NCBI GenBank assembly: GCA_036937835.1
Contig: CM072873.1
Span: 13,194,001 to 13,258,000 of the forward strand
Source: Pampus argenteus
Taxonomy: Eukaryota; Chordata; Actinopteri; Scombriformes; Stromateidae
DNA: 64,000 nt
Reading direction: 5' to 3'
Shown here: positions 24,675-37,422 of the stretch, one piece after another
How positions within the stretch are numbered: the stretch's first letter is position 1
Layout: every line of letters begins with the position of its first letter
The notes under the pieces: generated by a model
The model's input: the letters and a program-made list of their open reading frames with translations, nothing else
Databases searched by the model: none
Told to the model about the DNA's origin: nothing
Made by a program: the position numbers and the translations under genes

Positions 24675-26769
24675 GTAGCAGCACTCGGTGTTGCTGCTGT
24701 AATTACTTTGACAGACAGATGGACAGATGGATTTGTGGGTAGCAGGTCCCCATTGCTGATTATTATTACAGTAAGGTTGGATGATATGATGTTTATGTGT
24801 TTATCCCATGCTATCCTGGTTGTAGTAGGCTTTCTGTTGCATCATTATTATTATATTTTTTTTTTTTTGCACATTGATTTATTTAATGAGTAAAATTCAT
24901 ATCTGGTTAGTTCATCTTTTAACAGTTTCTCAATTTAATTTCTAGAAATGTTTACTAATCATTTATATCATAATATACCACAATGAATTCTCTGTCATCA
25001 CTCGCTCCTTCACAACGTTTCTGGAAAGTCTTCCAGCTTTTCGCTAAGTTTCAAGTGTTTCACACGTTCTTTGTTGAATTGTTGGATCCTCAGCTCCTAA
25101 TTGGATGGGTCCAGTTGTAAAAGCTGGCTCATTTTTCTTTTTTTTTTTTTGGGAGACATGCCAAGAACTCATCTACATTTTAAAACCGACAGTTAAAGTG
25201 GAGAAGGAAGCTTGTCATGAAAGGCTCTTGCAAGTGTTGCATTATGTATGCCTCATCTACAGGCCACTTAAACCTCAGCAACTCCCAAAAGGTGCCAGCT
25301 TGTTATAAATAGTGCTGGCCCATTGACAAGTACGCGTAAAGATCACTGAAAGCTTCTTCATCTCTGCAGTCCTTTAACTCAGCTGCGGGTTTATGGCTGC
25401 ATATTTATACTTTTGTCACCATACCACTCTACTACACTACACTGTCCTGACTGCCAACACTTTTTTTCCAGCTTTAAGAAGTATCTTCAATCAATTCTTA
25501 GAGTGAGACAACTAACAGACACTTATTTCATCTGGAAACGGTTGGTTGTAAATTAGTCTTTAGAATGCAAACAAATGCCGGCCTTCCCTTTCCCACTATA
25601 CCCACACAGCCGCTGGGAAACTGCCTGATTTCAAACTTTGGTTAAGTGCCAGAGGGGAGGGAGTTGTGCTTTTATAACATCCTCTCCGTCAGAGAACTCA
25701 CGTGTTTACAGCACGAGGCTCAGATTTTTTTCCCTTGTCAGAACATGTCAGGCAAACGGCTGGGTGTGAGTGAGTGTGTGTATGTATGTATGCATGGGCA
25801 CGTGCGTATGCATAGGCACGTGCAGCAGCAGAGAGGCCACTCCCAAAGCTCGGCTAGAGAGGGAAAATTTGAAAAAACAGGAAATGCTTTGTGTGCAGGA
25901 AAACCAGTGTCCCTGTTATGCAGAGAAAAGACATGCGATACTATCTAGTGGAGAGCAGTGGTTCTTTATTTACCTTTCTCTCATGAGTGCAATTCCCTTT
26001 TAAAGACAGTCTCTTGTACTTGTATTTTTTTTCCTGGTACACCAGAGCTGAAAAATCAGCCACCCACCCAAGTTGATGTGATATCTCTTATTTGGACAGG
26101 TTAAAATCCAAAGGCACACAAACAAATGTGCAGGGAGTGAAAAAAGCCCATATAGGCCTCTACATAGATTATATATGAATATGAAAACCAAACACATTCA
26201 CACTAAAAATAGGATCAAGAAACTGAGGCTAAAACCTTTTTAAATATGCTCACACTTTTTTTGGAAGAGGACATTTTATGATCATCTGGATGAGTAAAAG
26301 TGAATCTGAGAATTTGTTTTAAAATGATTGAAAGGTTTCCCTCCATGAGTTGTATTGTATTTGTACACATTGTGTTAAGTTTCTGAAAGTTTTTTTGAAG
26401 AGTTGAACAAAAATACTTTTCATATTTCCTGCTTATAACATTTTTTCTGAACACGTTTCTGCTGTCCAGCAACACTGATGAAGTTACTTGGTGCAATCAA
26501 TGAGTTCTTACGTACTGCCATTACATATTTCATGCACCAATTTAAAAAAAAAAAACCAAACCCTACAAATGTGTGATTTTATTTCATATCAATTTATTTT
26601 AGCCCCTTCCCAAGACGATCTTTGCATAAAACTGCACATTGAGTTTCATACCAAGAATGCGCTAATAAAACTGGAAGAGAAAACTTAAATATCTCAAGAA
26701 CACAACCAAGGCATAAAATAGAAATTGTGATGATAAAAGAGGGCATCATATTTAAATGCATATTGGATC

Positions 26770-26827
26770 TTTATTTCAGCAGCTCCCCACAAGCCTGTAG
26801 CAAAATTCAAACCACCCCATTTTTATT
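26770..26827 (-). other. cdc25b: candidate cdc25b polyadenylation signals
   Basis: Minus-strand AATAAA hexamers lie at 26822-26827 and 26770-26775, about 0.9-1.0 kb past the cdc25b stop codon. They are plausible 3' ends of the cdc25b transcript; choice between them is not possible from sequence. Confidence 0.35.
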
Positions 26828-27735
26828 ATAAAAACAGACATTAGCTCTGCAGAGGGGGAAGACATTTTATCTCTGAAAATGAAGGGATCAAAGCAAAACA
26901 AGACAAGGCATTATTCTTAAAATCAAAATCCTCTCACTTGCCAACCTGCAGCATTAGAAAAAAAAAGAAAAAGAAAGAAAACCTCACTACAAAGTTAACA
27001 GGTAGTTTGTTTGCTTTGGCATCTTCTGATCATGAGAACAAACAAAAAGTTACAAAGTACTGCAACTGATCAGGAAGAAAAAAAACCCCCACAAGATGTC
27101 TTTAAAATATCCTATTTACAATTTGGGCCGCCTAGAGAAAGGCATGCAACAAATCAGTCTAAACAAGGCTCAACTCAGTTCATTATATAAAAGCGTTATC
27201 AAAAAAAAAAAAAAAACCAAAAAAAACAACAATAATAAAGCACCTCACCATTTTAAAAGGTATTTAAATTAAGTGCTTAAATAAAATATTGGAAATGACA
27301 AAATGAGAAACAAAAACATCCAGTGAGGAGCCTGAGAGACGGACTTCAGACTCGGCAGTGTGGTTTGACGAAGTTCTATTGCAACCTGGCAGTGATTTGT
27401 GCCGCATAATAAAAGGTAAAACAGGCAGTAAGTCCAAGTGGTTTTAAAACAGTCATATTGCATCAGATCACTGCACATCGAGTCATCATTTCACATCTTC
27501 CCCTTTTAAAATTTGAAATAAATATCCAACTTTGCTATATTTAAATGAGTTGTGGGGACTTAAAAAAAAAAAAAGAAGAAGAAGAAAAAACCCTACTGCT
27601 GAGACAGTCCCAAAAACTATTTCCTTGTTGGTGGGGAAAGGCCTCAGGCTCTGTGAGGAGGTTTATAATCAGTCTGTTCAGGGGGAGGCAGTGTGTGTGT
27701 TTTAGAGGCAGTTTGGGAGGAAGATGCAGGGCATG

Positions 27736-30700
27736 TCACAGCTTCTTCAGACGGCTGTACATGTCTCTCTTGCTGCGCTCCCCGGCCCAGGTGCGACTCT
27801 TCAGGCGAAATGTCCTCAGGTCCTCCTTGAAGTCCTCGTGGTGCATGGGCCGGTATGACTGAGGTTCACATTGCGACTGCACAGGAAAAGAAATGAGATT
27901 TTAAGTACTGAAGAGCCATATCAAAGTTAAACCATTATTATGAGGGACGATTGTTAACCAAATGTCTGGAAATTAAGGTGACTTGAGGCTGCAGTGAAAA
28001 TAACCTCTTTACGTGCGACATTAGTGTTTGCTTCTCTGGCTTGTTGGTGGGAAAAACAAACTGACCTTGAAATGTGGGAAGAACTCTTTGTATCCACCCT
28101 TTAGGATGTAGAGCTCAGGGTAGTGGAGTTTGGGATACTCGTTCATGGCGCGGTCTCGTTCCCTGACAAAGCGGCACATTCGAGGGCCGCGCTCCGATGA
28201 GAACTCGCAGTGGAAGATGATGACTACTCGTTTCTCCGGGCAGGATGGGATGATGGGGGTCTTCAGAAGGAAGTCCTGCACCTGGTCCTCCTGGTGCAGG
28301 TTCAGAGCGCCCTGAGATGACAAGACAATATTACATAAAGTGGTTAGAAACATAGAAATTCATTTTAAAAGTGATGGAATAAAATTGAGAAAAGAGAAAT
28401 ACTAATCATAAAGTGCTAGTCAAAGTGGTGCAGTCAGTGCTTACAGGGTCAAGAAAAAACAACTTTTCTGAAACCTTGAATACTTTCTACAAGAGGCAGA
28501 TGTTAGCTTACCTTGATGTGTCCTCCCTCAAACTCGTAGGTGTAGCGGCAGTCGATGACAATGACTCGCTCAACTAGATGATTGAACTGTCCAGTCAGAG
28601 CTGCCACCATCTGAGGACCAGAGAGAAATGTTACATATTGAAGAATAACCTTATTATGGTAGTGAAAACATTGCTGAATTGATTCAATGTTCATCATGGG
28701 TCTAGCATAAGAGAAAACTGCGACGAGTCTGTACTCACCACTTCAGAGGTAATGTACTTGAGGTCTTGATGTTTGCCATCCACTGTCGGTAGTACGAAAG
28801 GCTAGAACGAATTAAATAAAAAAAGGTGGGGGACTAGATTAGAAAAGTAATTTCACATAAGTTATTAGGTCAAATGCAGCCAGACACTCTTCAGCCTTCC
28901 TTACCTTGGTGAAATCTCCTATTAGCTCATGAGAAGCATCCTCACCGTCCAGCAGCTTTTCAATCTCAGTCTGACAGAAGGACTTGGACCTGTGCAGCAG
29001 TGAACAGCCCTGTATGGAGAGGAGGAAGGAGACTTCAGGAGGCAGTCAAGGAGAAAATGCAGTACAAATGAGATTGTCTGTACAGCCAGCGATAACAGCC
29101 TGCAGCTTCATTCCACAAACACTCACTGTGACCAAACTGATCACTTTCTGCAACCCAAAAGCAAATCACATAATGTCAGACAGCCAAATCCCACGTTTGG
29201 AACAGTAGCCAAAACATATCAAGAGGGTTTATTCCTACTTAAAAAGAAATAGTACCACTTTTGGTTAAATGTGTTTGCCTTATTTCTGAGAGTTACATGA
29301 AAAGATTGACACCACTTTTATGTCTGTATGTTACGTCCAGCAGTCAGTTAGCTTAGCATAAAGACTAAAAGCAGGAGGAACAGCCATCCTGACGTATCCA
29401 AAGTTACAAACACAGATTATAACCATTGAGATTAACTTTATCCATGTATACAGTGAGAACACATGCGAATGGCGCTACTTCCCTTCTACTAATATTTGTC
29501 AAATTGCCTTCATCTAAACACTGGTCTCATTCATTAGAATTACACCAGGTATCACTGTGACAATAACATGTTAGTGCTTGGTGGTCCAGGCGGTGAGGAC
29601 TCACCGTCCTCGGGGATTCAGGGTCTTGCTCCATGGTGGTGACCTGTGTTCCTGCCAGGCTGCGTCGCCTCTTCACCCTGATAGGTGTGTTTTCATCTCC
29701 TGGGCAGTCGGGGCGCTTCACAGAAGAGCGGGACACTGGACTGGGCATGGAGGGCGAGCGAAACAGGTTCCGCGGCCGGCATCTGATGACCGGCTGATGA
29801 TGCAGGAGAGACGTCATTTCAACATTACATTCACACTTTTTTACTGGCCTTTAGTTTTCATGCTCAACAATTAGAATATGATAGATATCTGCATCAGCCA
29901 AGAATGTATTCATGCGTTAGTAGAGAAACTTACAGAGTGTTCAGATGCACTGTCGGTCACCAGCGGGGCAGTGAGCAAGCTGGCCATTCCCATTGGCATC
30001 CCAGAGTCGTTCTGAAAATGACAAATAATCAGTGATCGTACAGTAATTTGTGAACTTTTAGTACATACAATAAGTGATGGAAATGGGGAGCATTTGGCTC
30101 ATCTTCAAACTGTAGCCTCTCCAAAAAAAGGGCAGAGAAATGATGAAATAAAAAAATAAATACACATAATTGCAAGGATGTCAGTGTAAGTCTAAGGGCC
30201 TCACCTCCAGGTTGTCATCAAGTACTTCCAGGAAGCCGTCATCTTCATCGTCGTTTAGAGAGTTGGTGAGGGAGGAACTTCTCAGGAACATGGGGCTGGA
30301 GTCGTGAAACTCAAGCTGCTGCACTGGAGGAGGTGAAGACAACTGTACAGGAGGGAAAATAAATAAATGAATGCTGGAATCAGGTCACTTTTCACAAAAG
30401 TTTTAAGCAGCATTAAAAAGAGTATCAATAAGCGTTGATAAGACCATACACAACACCATTCATAGTAAACTGGTCAATCTAAATTTCAAATAATCTGCCA
30501 CGGTGAAGATTTTTTACAGTACAGTAAATTTACTGTACTTGCCAACAAAAATGTGACTCTGCTGATGTTCACATACCATGAGGGCTGGTGCAGAGATGGG
30601 ACGGCGGGCAAACGCGTCCTTTGACTGTCCACTGTTGAAGGAGCGCACACGACTCCGCGACACCGGCTTGGTTGGTTTTTTGAATTCAAAGCCCTCCTGA

Positions 30701-33700
30701 AAATAAAATAAAATAAGTGAGTCAATGCTCAAGACTTTTCAGAAATCTAAAGCCATTAAAAAATAAAAAATAAAAAACAACCAAACATCATCATCATAAG
30801 TTAATGACGGATTTTTTTCAAGTGTTTATCACTGTAATTATTATGGGTTTGGTTTTGGTTAATCTCTTTGAAAGTGATGCTTATATATCATTCTACAAAC
30901 ACTTTGAAATAATACCGTCTAAAGATGGACTGCTGTTAAAAACCAAGCTAAAAGATGCAATGCCTTTGCCATGGCAACAAGTCATCTTTCTGAGCCTGCA
31001 TCACTAAGTTCTATAGTAGCATCTAAACAAAAAGCAACCAACACATTAAATAATAAAGGTTCAAATAGAAATTAGATCACTGATTGATTTTAATTCTCAT
31101 TAAAGTTTTCTACCAAAGATACAAACTGCACACACTGACCTCCGGCATGTTCTCCTTGTTGTCACGCTGAGATGAGGAGGCGGCGGTTATTTGGGAGGGT
31201 TGCTGGCCAAATATTCCATAGCGGTGAGAATCTGTTTCCTGTCCCTTCAGAGACGGGCTGACACACAGGAGCTGGAGCTGGAAAAAAACAACAACAAAGA
31301 GCCAGTCAGGAACAAGCTGTCTTGTGGTGGGTTTTACACTGCTCTGATCATCAGTTTAAAACAAAAAGTCTTAAAAAAATAAATAAAAAGCCATAAAATA
31401 TACTTACTGGCAGTGAGTTGATTCTTCGAATTGGCATCTTCCTATAATTGGTAGAGAGGGGAAGGAATGGTTGTCAATACAAATCCAATTAACAGGTGGT
31501 TTCAGTTTGACAATTAATATAGTCCCTGGAGAGCAGCAGCATTCAAAGCACTTGTTACTGATTTTAGGTCATTAACTGGAAAGCAACTTACTCGTTGACA
31601 ACTCTGCTGGACTGTTGAATGGCCCTCTCAAATCTGTAAACAAAACGAAAAAAATTTCAACATTAGAGAAAAAAAAAAGTTGAAATAAACTGTCTGTGAA
31701 AGAAAGGAAGGTCTTTATAATAAAATGTGCTTTGGAAATTTCCTGGAAGGCTTCATAGGCAGTTTAAAACTCTACAAAAGAAACGGTTGGACTAAAAGGA
31801 AGTTAAGTGAATGCATACAGACAAAAGGTGGTCTTTGCATTGGAGTAATGCCCACCTGTATGCTAAACAAGTGTAGTGGAGAATCTAGTGTGCAGCACGG
31901 GGGGGAGCAGAGATCAGCTAATCTACCATATGCCTGCTGGAGCCAACGCTGCACCAACCCCTTTCTGCAAGGATCTTTTGTTTATCGAGGGGGGAGCGTG
32001 TCCCATTCAATGCAGACCACAGAAAGGGAGGGCGGTTGTCCTCTGGGGTGCCCTCATTTCAATAGCTCTGACGCAAAAAAAACTCCAGCCCCCCCTTTTT
32101 TCTATTGAAATAACAGTGCATAGGAAGAGTGTGCCAAAAACCAGAGGGGGTGGGCTATCATTAAACCCAAGTGTGAGGCATGTTCTCCCCCCAACCTGAA
32201 AAACTCCTAGCAACCAAACAGCTGTAAAGGAGGTGAATAAGGTCTTGGTGACCAAATGCTGCTGTAAAGGAACTCTCACATCACACAGCGACAGATGTCT
32301 ACAGAGACTCGCCCCAACTGAGAATTATCAGGGCCACCCAAGATTAGGATTAGAATTGATGATATGCTGACAAACTGGTCAAGATAACACTTCTGAACAC
32401 AAATGTGTACATTGAGTTTCCTTTGGACCCGCGTTTAACGTTTGAGCAGATGTAAAACATATCCTTGTGCACATAATGTTTTTATCTAATGTGTATCTTG
32501 TCCAAAGCACTGAGAGCTACTTTTTAGGGAAAAAAATGAAATGGTCAACACATTATAGTGTTAAATATAGTAATTGAAAGGAACCAGACCACCATGTCTT
32601 TATTACTTAACTTGGAAAACACAAAGAAAGTTAAGCTTATATATGCCTCATCAGCTCATCTGCTTAGTTAAAAAAAAAGGAAGCCGTCAACTTAATGCCA
32701 ACGGCAGAAACAATAATCCTACAGATCAGATGGGAAATTGTGCTTGGCTCAGCTGAGCCCAAGCTCAGGGTGGAGGGGTAGACATAGGGGCACAGCTCAC
32801 AGGCTGATTGATTAGACCAGACGTGAGGAAGACAATGCAACTTACGTGTCCTCTATTTCAACGGCATCCATAGGGCTCGGGAGATCCATGCCTAGGCCTG
32901 GAGGAAGAGAGATTCAATATAGATGAATGCTTGAGTATTTTAGGTGAAGCTGCATCAATTACTCAAATATTAAATCATCACCAACAATTTTATAATAATC
33001 AATCATTTTTGATGAAAAGTTCATATTCTCCAATTCAAGCTTCCCAAATGTGATTCTGGTTTCTTTAGACTACATACTACTGATTGATAATGGGGGAAAT
33101 AATTAGATTAGAAAGACATTAGAACAATTATGAAAAATAATAGTGCAGCCCTAGATTTGATTTACACCACAAACCAGTTCAATTTGTTTAAAAAAAAGTG
33201 ACAAGTAGGGCTGCAACTAACAATTATTTTCCTTATTTATATAATCCACCAGTCTAAAAAGACAAAGGGTAGCAACTCATCACAATGGCAGATTAATTGT
33301 TAACAATTAACAACTCATAATCTCATGACCAAATATGAAGTTAAGGTGCATAACCATTAAAATCAAGTCATATATAGCATTCACATACACACACAGGCCT
33401 CAGTTGTATGTAAAGGGTTTAATTAGCACAGACAATCAGGGAGGCTCACCAGCATCAGATGAGACGTCAGAGGCAAAGGAGGGAATCTTCTCAAGCTGTG
33501 CATGCTTTCTCCTTTTCGGAGTATCACATTGACTGTGTGGGAAAAAAAAAGGTGACCAGGAAAATCAGTGATGTAAACACTAGAGCACATTTGCGGGAGA
33601 TTTTGTCTTTAGCTTGGAAAAACAGCAGCAGACATTCGGGTTTTAAACTACATCATAAACACTTTAAACGTGTAATAGTACCTTCCGAGTACAGCTAAAT

Positions 33701-33896
33701 TGTCCATGTCCAGAGCCAGATGGGTGACAGGAGACAGCATAGTCTCAGGTCCAGGGGAGAACAGATCCCTGCAGTGCGTGGTCTTTGTGCTCAGCTCGGG
33801 CAAGTAGAACGGGGAAAGCCCGGGGATCCCGTCGGGCCTGCTTTTCAAAACGGTGTTGTCAGGACTGGTGCTGTCAAAAATATTAGCCGACTCCAT
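27736..33896 (-). CDS. cdc25b: M-phase inducer phosphatase 2 (Cdc25B)
   Basis: Dual-specificity phosphatase that removes the inhibitory Thr/Tyr phosphates of CDK1/2 to start mitosis. Fifteen coding exons join in phase: 33682-33896, 33450-33532, 32846-32897, 31592-31633, 31408-31441, 31140-31277, 30577-30696, 30205-30342, 29934-30011, 29605-29793, 28905-29009, 28739-28801, 28512-28610, 28066-28311, 27736-27876. Total 1743 nt, 580 aa. Landmarks: KEN degron 183-185; DDGFLE 262-267, like the beta-TrCP-binding DDGFxD motif; RSPSMP (Ser315), the 14-3-3 site motif; KRRRS (Ser345), like the Aurora-A site; rhodanese fold with VIDCRY at about 437-442; catalytic HCEFSSER, Cys487 and Arg493. All key residues are intact. 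The exon 6 acceptor could shift by six bases in frame. The B paralogue is favoured by the KEN box, the RSPSMP region and linkage to ap5s1. Confidence 0.95.
29276..29440. repeat. TTAGCTTAGC-type repeat (family A) in cdc25b intron
   Basis: The segment contains GAGAGTTACATGAAAAGATT, CACTTTTATGTCTGTATG, then TTAGCTTAGCATAAAGAC. This order matches a dispersed percomorph non-autonomous element also present at 38.4 and 46.4 kb. It lies in the intron between exons 10 and 11 and does not disturb splice sites. Confidence 0.5.
31700..32300. other. G/C-run-rich block in cdc25b intron 3
   Basis: The 1.2-kb intron between exons 3 and 4 is the largest before the catalytic region. It holds a block with G-runs (31900-31907, 31990-31995), C-runs (near 32090) and unique text. 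Open frames on both strands lack splice support. I do not recognise it: it may be an old repeat or a control element. Confidence 0.3.
32958..33154. repeat. hAT-like MITE copy (family B) in cdc25b intron 2
   Basis: The order of AATTCAAGCTTCCCAAATGT, GATTCTGGTTTCTTTAGAC and a terminal ATAATAGTGCAGCCCTAG follows the common teleost hAT-like MITE. A further end fragment in the opposite orientation (GGGCTGCAACTAACAATTAT) lies at 33206-33262 in the same intron. Confidence 0.5.
33206..33262. repeat. hAT-like MITE terminus (family B)
   Basis: It begins AGGGCTGCAACTAACAATTA, the canonical end of this repeat family, and decays within about 55 bases. Confidence 0.5.
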
Positions 33897-34330
33897 TATT
33901 TAGCTGGCCAACTTAAATCTTGCAGATGTTACTGGTTTGGTTTGTATTTCGGGTCGGAGATAGTGCCAATTAGCAAGACGGTCCAAACTTTAAGCTAACC
34001 CGGAAGCTAACCAGTTAGCTAGCAGCAAAAGTTAGGAAAACATTTCCGAACGTACGATCCGAAACTTCGCCTGGAAGTGACTCGGTAGTTCCCGTGTGAA
34101 TAAAAAGTCAAATTTCGATTCAGTCTTGCTACTAAAGCCACATAATTATTTGCGTCAGAGAGCTGCAGCACAGCGTCCTCCCTCTTTGACAGCCCCTGGT
34201 TTCTGAGAAAAGGACACTGAAGCTGCTCGTATTTATGTTCAAAATAGAAGCTCAGACGCGGCAATCTTTTAGCCAATCGACACCATTGTTACATCCAACT
34301 GACCAATCCGAGCGCAGAACGAGTCCCCTC
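33897..34330 (-). promoter_or_regulatory. cdc25b: cdc25b 5' UTR and cell-cycle promoter
   Basis: Upstream of the cdc25b start, read on the minus strand, two ATTGG (reverse CCAAT) boxes lie at 34303-34307 and 34273-34277, 30 bp apart. A TTTGAA cell-cycle homology region-like motif follows at 34238-34243, 30 bp nearer the gene. NF-Y boxes at about one-turn-multiple spacing followed by a CHR is the known layout of G2/M genes bound by NF-Y and MuvB. There is no TATA box. The open frame 34019-34276 on this strand is likely just 5' UTR. Start site is not determined. Confidence 0.6.
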
Positions 34331-34679
34331 TGTTGTTTGTCACCGGATGAGGGAGAAAACGGAGGATGTGACACAATCCTTTAAATTTCATCTTTCTTCT
34401 CAAATATCTTTTGTTCCCAGCAGTGGTGGAAGTAGTCTTACTCAAGTAAAAGAATCTCCTCAAATACAAAATGGTTCTGCTTTCATTCCTGTATGCAAGT
34501 CCACAAACAAAGACACTGTTCATTTATCTAAAAAGGTATAAAGTAATTTATTTGATTACACATACAATATATATTTCAGCGTACTTTGTACACCTTTGCA
34601 CTATTTATATCCTGTTTACATGTTGCAAAACAGTTTTACATTTATATAGACATCGTATGTTGTCGTTTCTATATATCTA

Positions 34680-34830
34680 TCTATTTGTTTGTACATAATA
34701 GTGATATGTTTATGTTTAATTATCTTGTCCTTGTGTATCTTCCTGTTGTTTGTTGTATGTAAGCACATTTTGAGTCCAATTCATTGTGTGCCAACATACT
34801 TGGCAAATAAAGCTCATTCTGAGCTAATTC
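34680..34830 (+). repeat. LINE 3'-end-like fragment
   Basis: The text ending CTTGGCAAATAAAGCTCATTCTGAG resembles the 3' tail of common fish LINEs that end in a (CTGATT)n-like run. Only a short tail is present. The assignment is tentative. Confidence 0.3.
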
Positions 34831-35020
34831 ACACATGGAAGATTATTATTGCATCATTTAAAAAAAAGAAAAAAACCCTGATAGATGGAAAGATAGATAA
34901 ACAGATAGACAGACACATTGCAGTGGGAAACATGTAACCCAGATCCTGCAAATGAACAGCTTTGCCCCGTCTCAGCATCTTTGATCTTTACAAAATTTTG
35001 GTGAAGCACATTGTGACCCG

Positions 35021-35021
<1 letters not shown>

Positions 35022-35052
<31 letters not shown>
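35022..35052. repeat. (GT)n microsatellite
   Basis: A pure GT run of about 15 units is visible in the sequence. Confidence 0.9.
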
Positions 35053-35053
<1 letters not shown>

Positions 35054-37384
35054 ATAATGGCAGCCAAGCTCATATGCCTCCCACACAAAGTGACTCAGAC
35101 AGAAGAATCTTTTTTTTTTTTCTGATTTAATACAGTGAATACGTAAGACTTCCTCTTTGTCGTTTCTTCCTCTCTGTCCCACTCACACACTCTTCTCCTT
35201 TCTGAAATCATGTTAAATTCTTGAATATTTGTAAGATGTAGATTGCAGTATGTACAGAGACATAATCTACCTTCATGAACTGAATTGGCCAACGATAATG
35301 AATGCAGCCTGCTGTTTCTTAAATGCGTGCAGACGTGTGTTGCATTTGTTTGAGTTGTTGTGGGAGCAGGTTTCAAAGTGGTTTTAGTTATGTTTTCCTG
35401 GATTCTTGATGTCACTTCCTGTCTCACGTATGGCTAAAATGACATCTATACATTCTGGATTTTAAATATTTTAGCTTCATGTATTGTATTTATGAAACTA
35501 GTATTTACGTTGGTTATTGTTCCTGTTGGTCTCAACAAAGCCATTTTATTTTATTTATTAATTAATCAATTAATTTTTAGCTCATTTGAATCAATAACAT
35601 AATTGTTGGATCATACATTATGCTAGTTTTAATGCTAATGTCAGACGTTTCACATGGAGATGCCGTCTCGCTGAAGAGTCGCCAACATGCGTTTATTTTG
35701 GAAGTGTCTAGCACTAACTTACTCTACAAACATGGACAAAACTCATGTTTTAAAATTCAAACGCAACAACGCTGACATACAGTACCTCCCTGTAACTAGT
35801 TCAACCAGACTGCTGAGGCTGTCCAACTGACAAAACCAGACAGAAGTTACCAGTATAAACATCTCAGTATTCTGCCTGAGGTTTATCTCAGGTCCTTGTT
35901 TGTGGCTCTACAACTTTTCCTCAAGTCTCTGTTTGTCTCGACTTCTTCCACAAGTAGTCCAGGTTTCCATGTCATGCACAGTCCTGATTGTATTTATCGT
36001 GCTATATGTGCAGTAATGTGTAACTTGAGATCTGATAACTTATTAAGCAGGCAACACCCATTTTAACAGCGCTTTAACATTCCAACGAGAAGGTCTTTCA
36101 GTATCATTTTTACCAAAGCTGGGCTGTAAGAAGGGAGGTGCTAGTGTTAGATGTGACCTTTGGGTTGTAGAATAACCACCGTTCACCGCAACAGTCTTTG
36201 TTCGATTAAAGTATCTGTGTGATTGGCATCACAAATGTAAATTAAGTTTAATGAACTTCCCTGGAGAGGTACGAGCACAGGCCTGAGCCTCCAGGCTCCC
36301 CACCCCACATCTGAAAAGAAGAGACAAAAGGAAGAAGCGAGACGGCGACTCACCCCGAATAAAACTTCCTCAAACCTCCTCACACCTTCTGTTCCCACCA
36401 AACTTGCACTGACTCCCCACTGCTAACCAATATAATTCTTACACGGACACAGACTGACACAATTGACAAGGGAGCAAGATTTTGAATTTATTGATGTGCT
36501 GAAGCTGAGGATGCTGCCATAGAAAAGAAGTATAGAAGATTCTGGTATTTCTTCATCCATTTATTATCACTGTTATATTTTCAATTTGAAACACCATATC
36601 ATTTCTCTGCAAACATATTTCACTGCATTCATCTTAGAATCATGATCTGAGATTGTAGCACCTACAGGTTATTTTCTATCGGTTCCTGTAAGAATAAATG
36701 TAAGAACAGAGAGATGTTTCCTGATCCAGCCACTTGAAATAGTTTGCAAAGGGTTGTCAAAATGATTTTTTTAATTTATTTATTTTAGACTGCTATAAAT
36801 TCTGTGGTATATAAGTTCCTTGCTAACTGTCTTTGTTCATAACTTATCCTAGCTTAATGTTATCTGTTATCTTTACTAGTATTTGTTTCTGTTGCCTGAT
36901 GCTGAATGTGTTAATGAGTTATTCATCACTTATGAATCCCATCTGCTGACACATTGGCTAAACTAGTGAGCTTAAATGTTTAATTAAAGAAGAAACTGTT
37001 GTGAATGTGATCACTTTAAATATCATTAGTCATTTTGAGTGTGTAGGTGAAACCAGTGGATGTATAGCATGTGTTTGAAGTATACATAAACTTGCAAACA
37101 CACTTGTCTGGTTCTTACCTTTACACTTTTGTAATTTCTGCTATAAAAAGGAGAAAGTTTATTACTACAGCATATATTACACCCAATCTTATCTTCATTT
37201 ATTTCACAATGTGACTCACTTAAACAAACAGTAAGTGGCTATCTACTTAGTTATGACTGGCTGTTAGTTATGTTGGATTGTGATAACCTGTAATTGGAAC
37301 GCTCCTTCCTCCATCCACATAGATCTTTTCAAAAACCTTCATCTACAAATGTGGGTTAGTTGTGTAGCTACAAGGCAGGGAGGG

Positions 37385-37390
<6 letters not shown>

Positions 37391-37419
<29 letters not shown>
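37391..37419. repeat. (CA)n microsatellite
   Basis: A pure CA run of about 14 units. A shorter CA run lies at about 38133-38150. Confidence 0.9.

Positions 37420-37422
<3 letters not shown>

Larger units (their letters stand above)
22206..26745. other. gene-free interval between ap5s1 and cdc25b
   Basis: No exon set is recognised. It holds a GT microsatellite, a dispersed repeat near 23.3 kb, a perfect 10-bp hairpin (24650-24674) and GC-moderate unique patches at 24.4-24.75, 25.1-25.4 and 25.56-25.95 kb that might be regulatory. Confidence 0.4.

Noticed and set aside
24642..24893. 83-codon plus-strand frame with hydrophobic stretches
   Set aside because: AT-rich, crosses simple runs of ATT and T, and has no splice or family support.
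31725..32199. Open frames in cdc25b intron 3 on both strands
   Set aside because: Exons 3 and 4 splice across this block in the correct phase; the frames have G/C-run composition and no acceptor/donor pair in phase.
34019..34276. 85-codon minus-strand frame upstream of cdc25b
   Set aside because: It falls in the cdc25b promoter/5' UTR across the CHR motif and has no family match.
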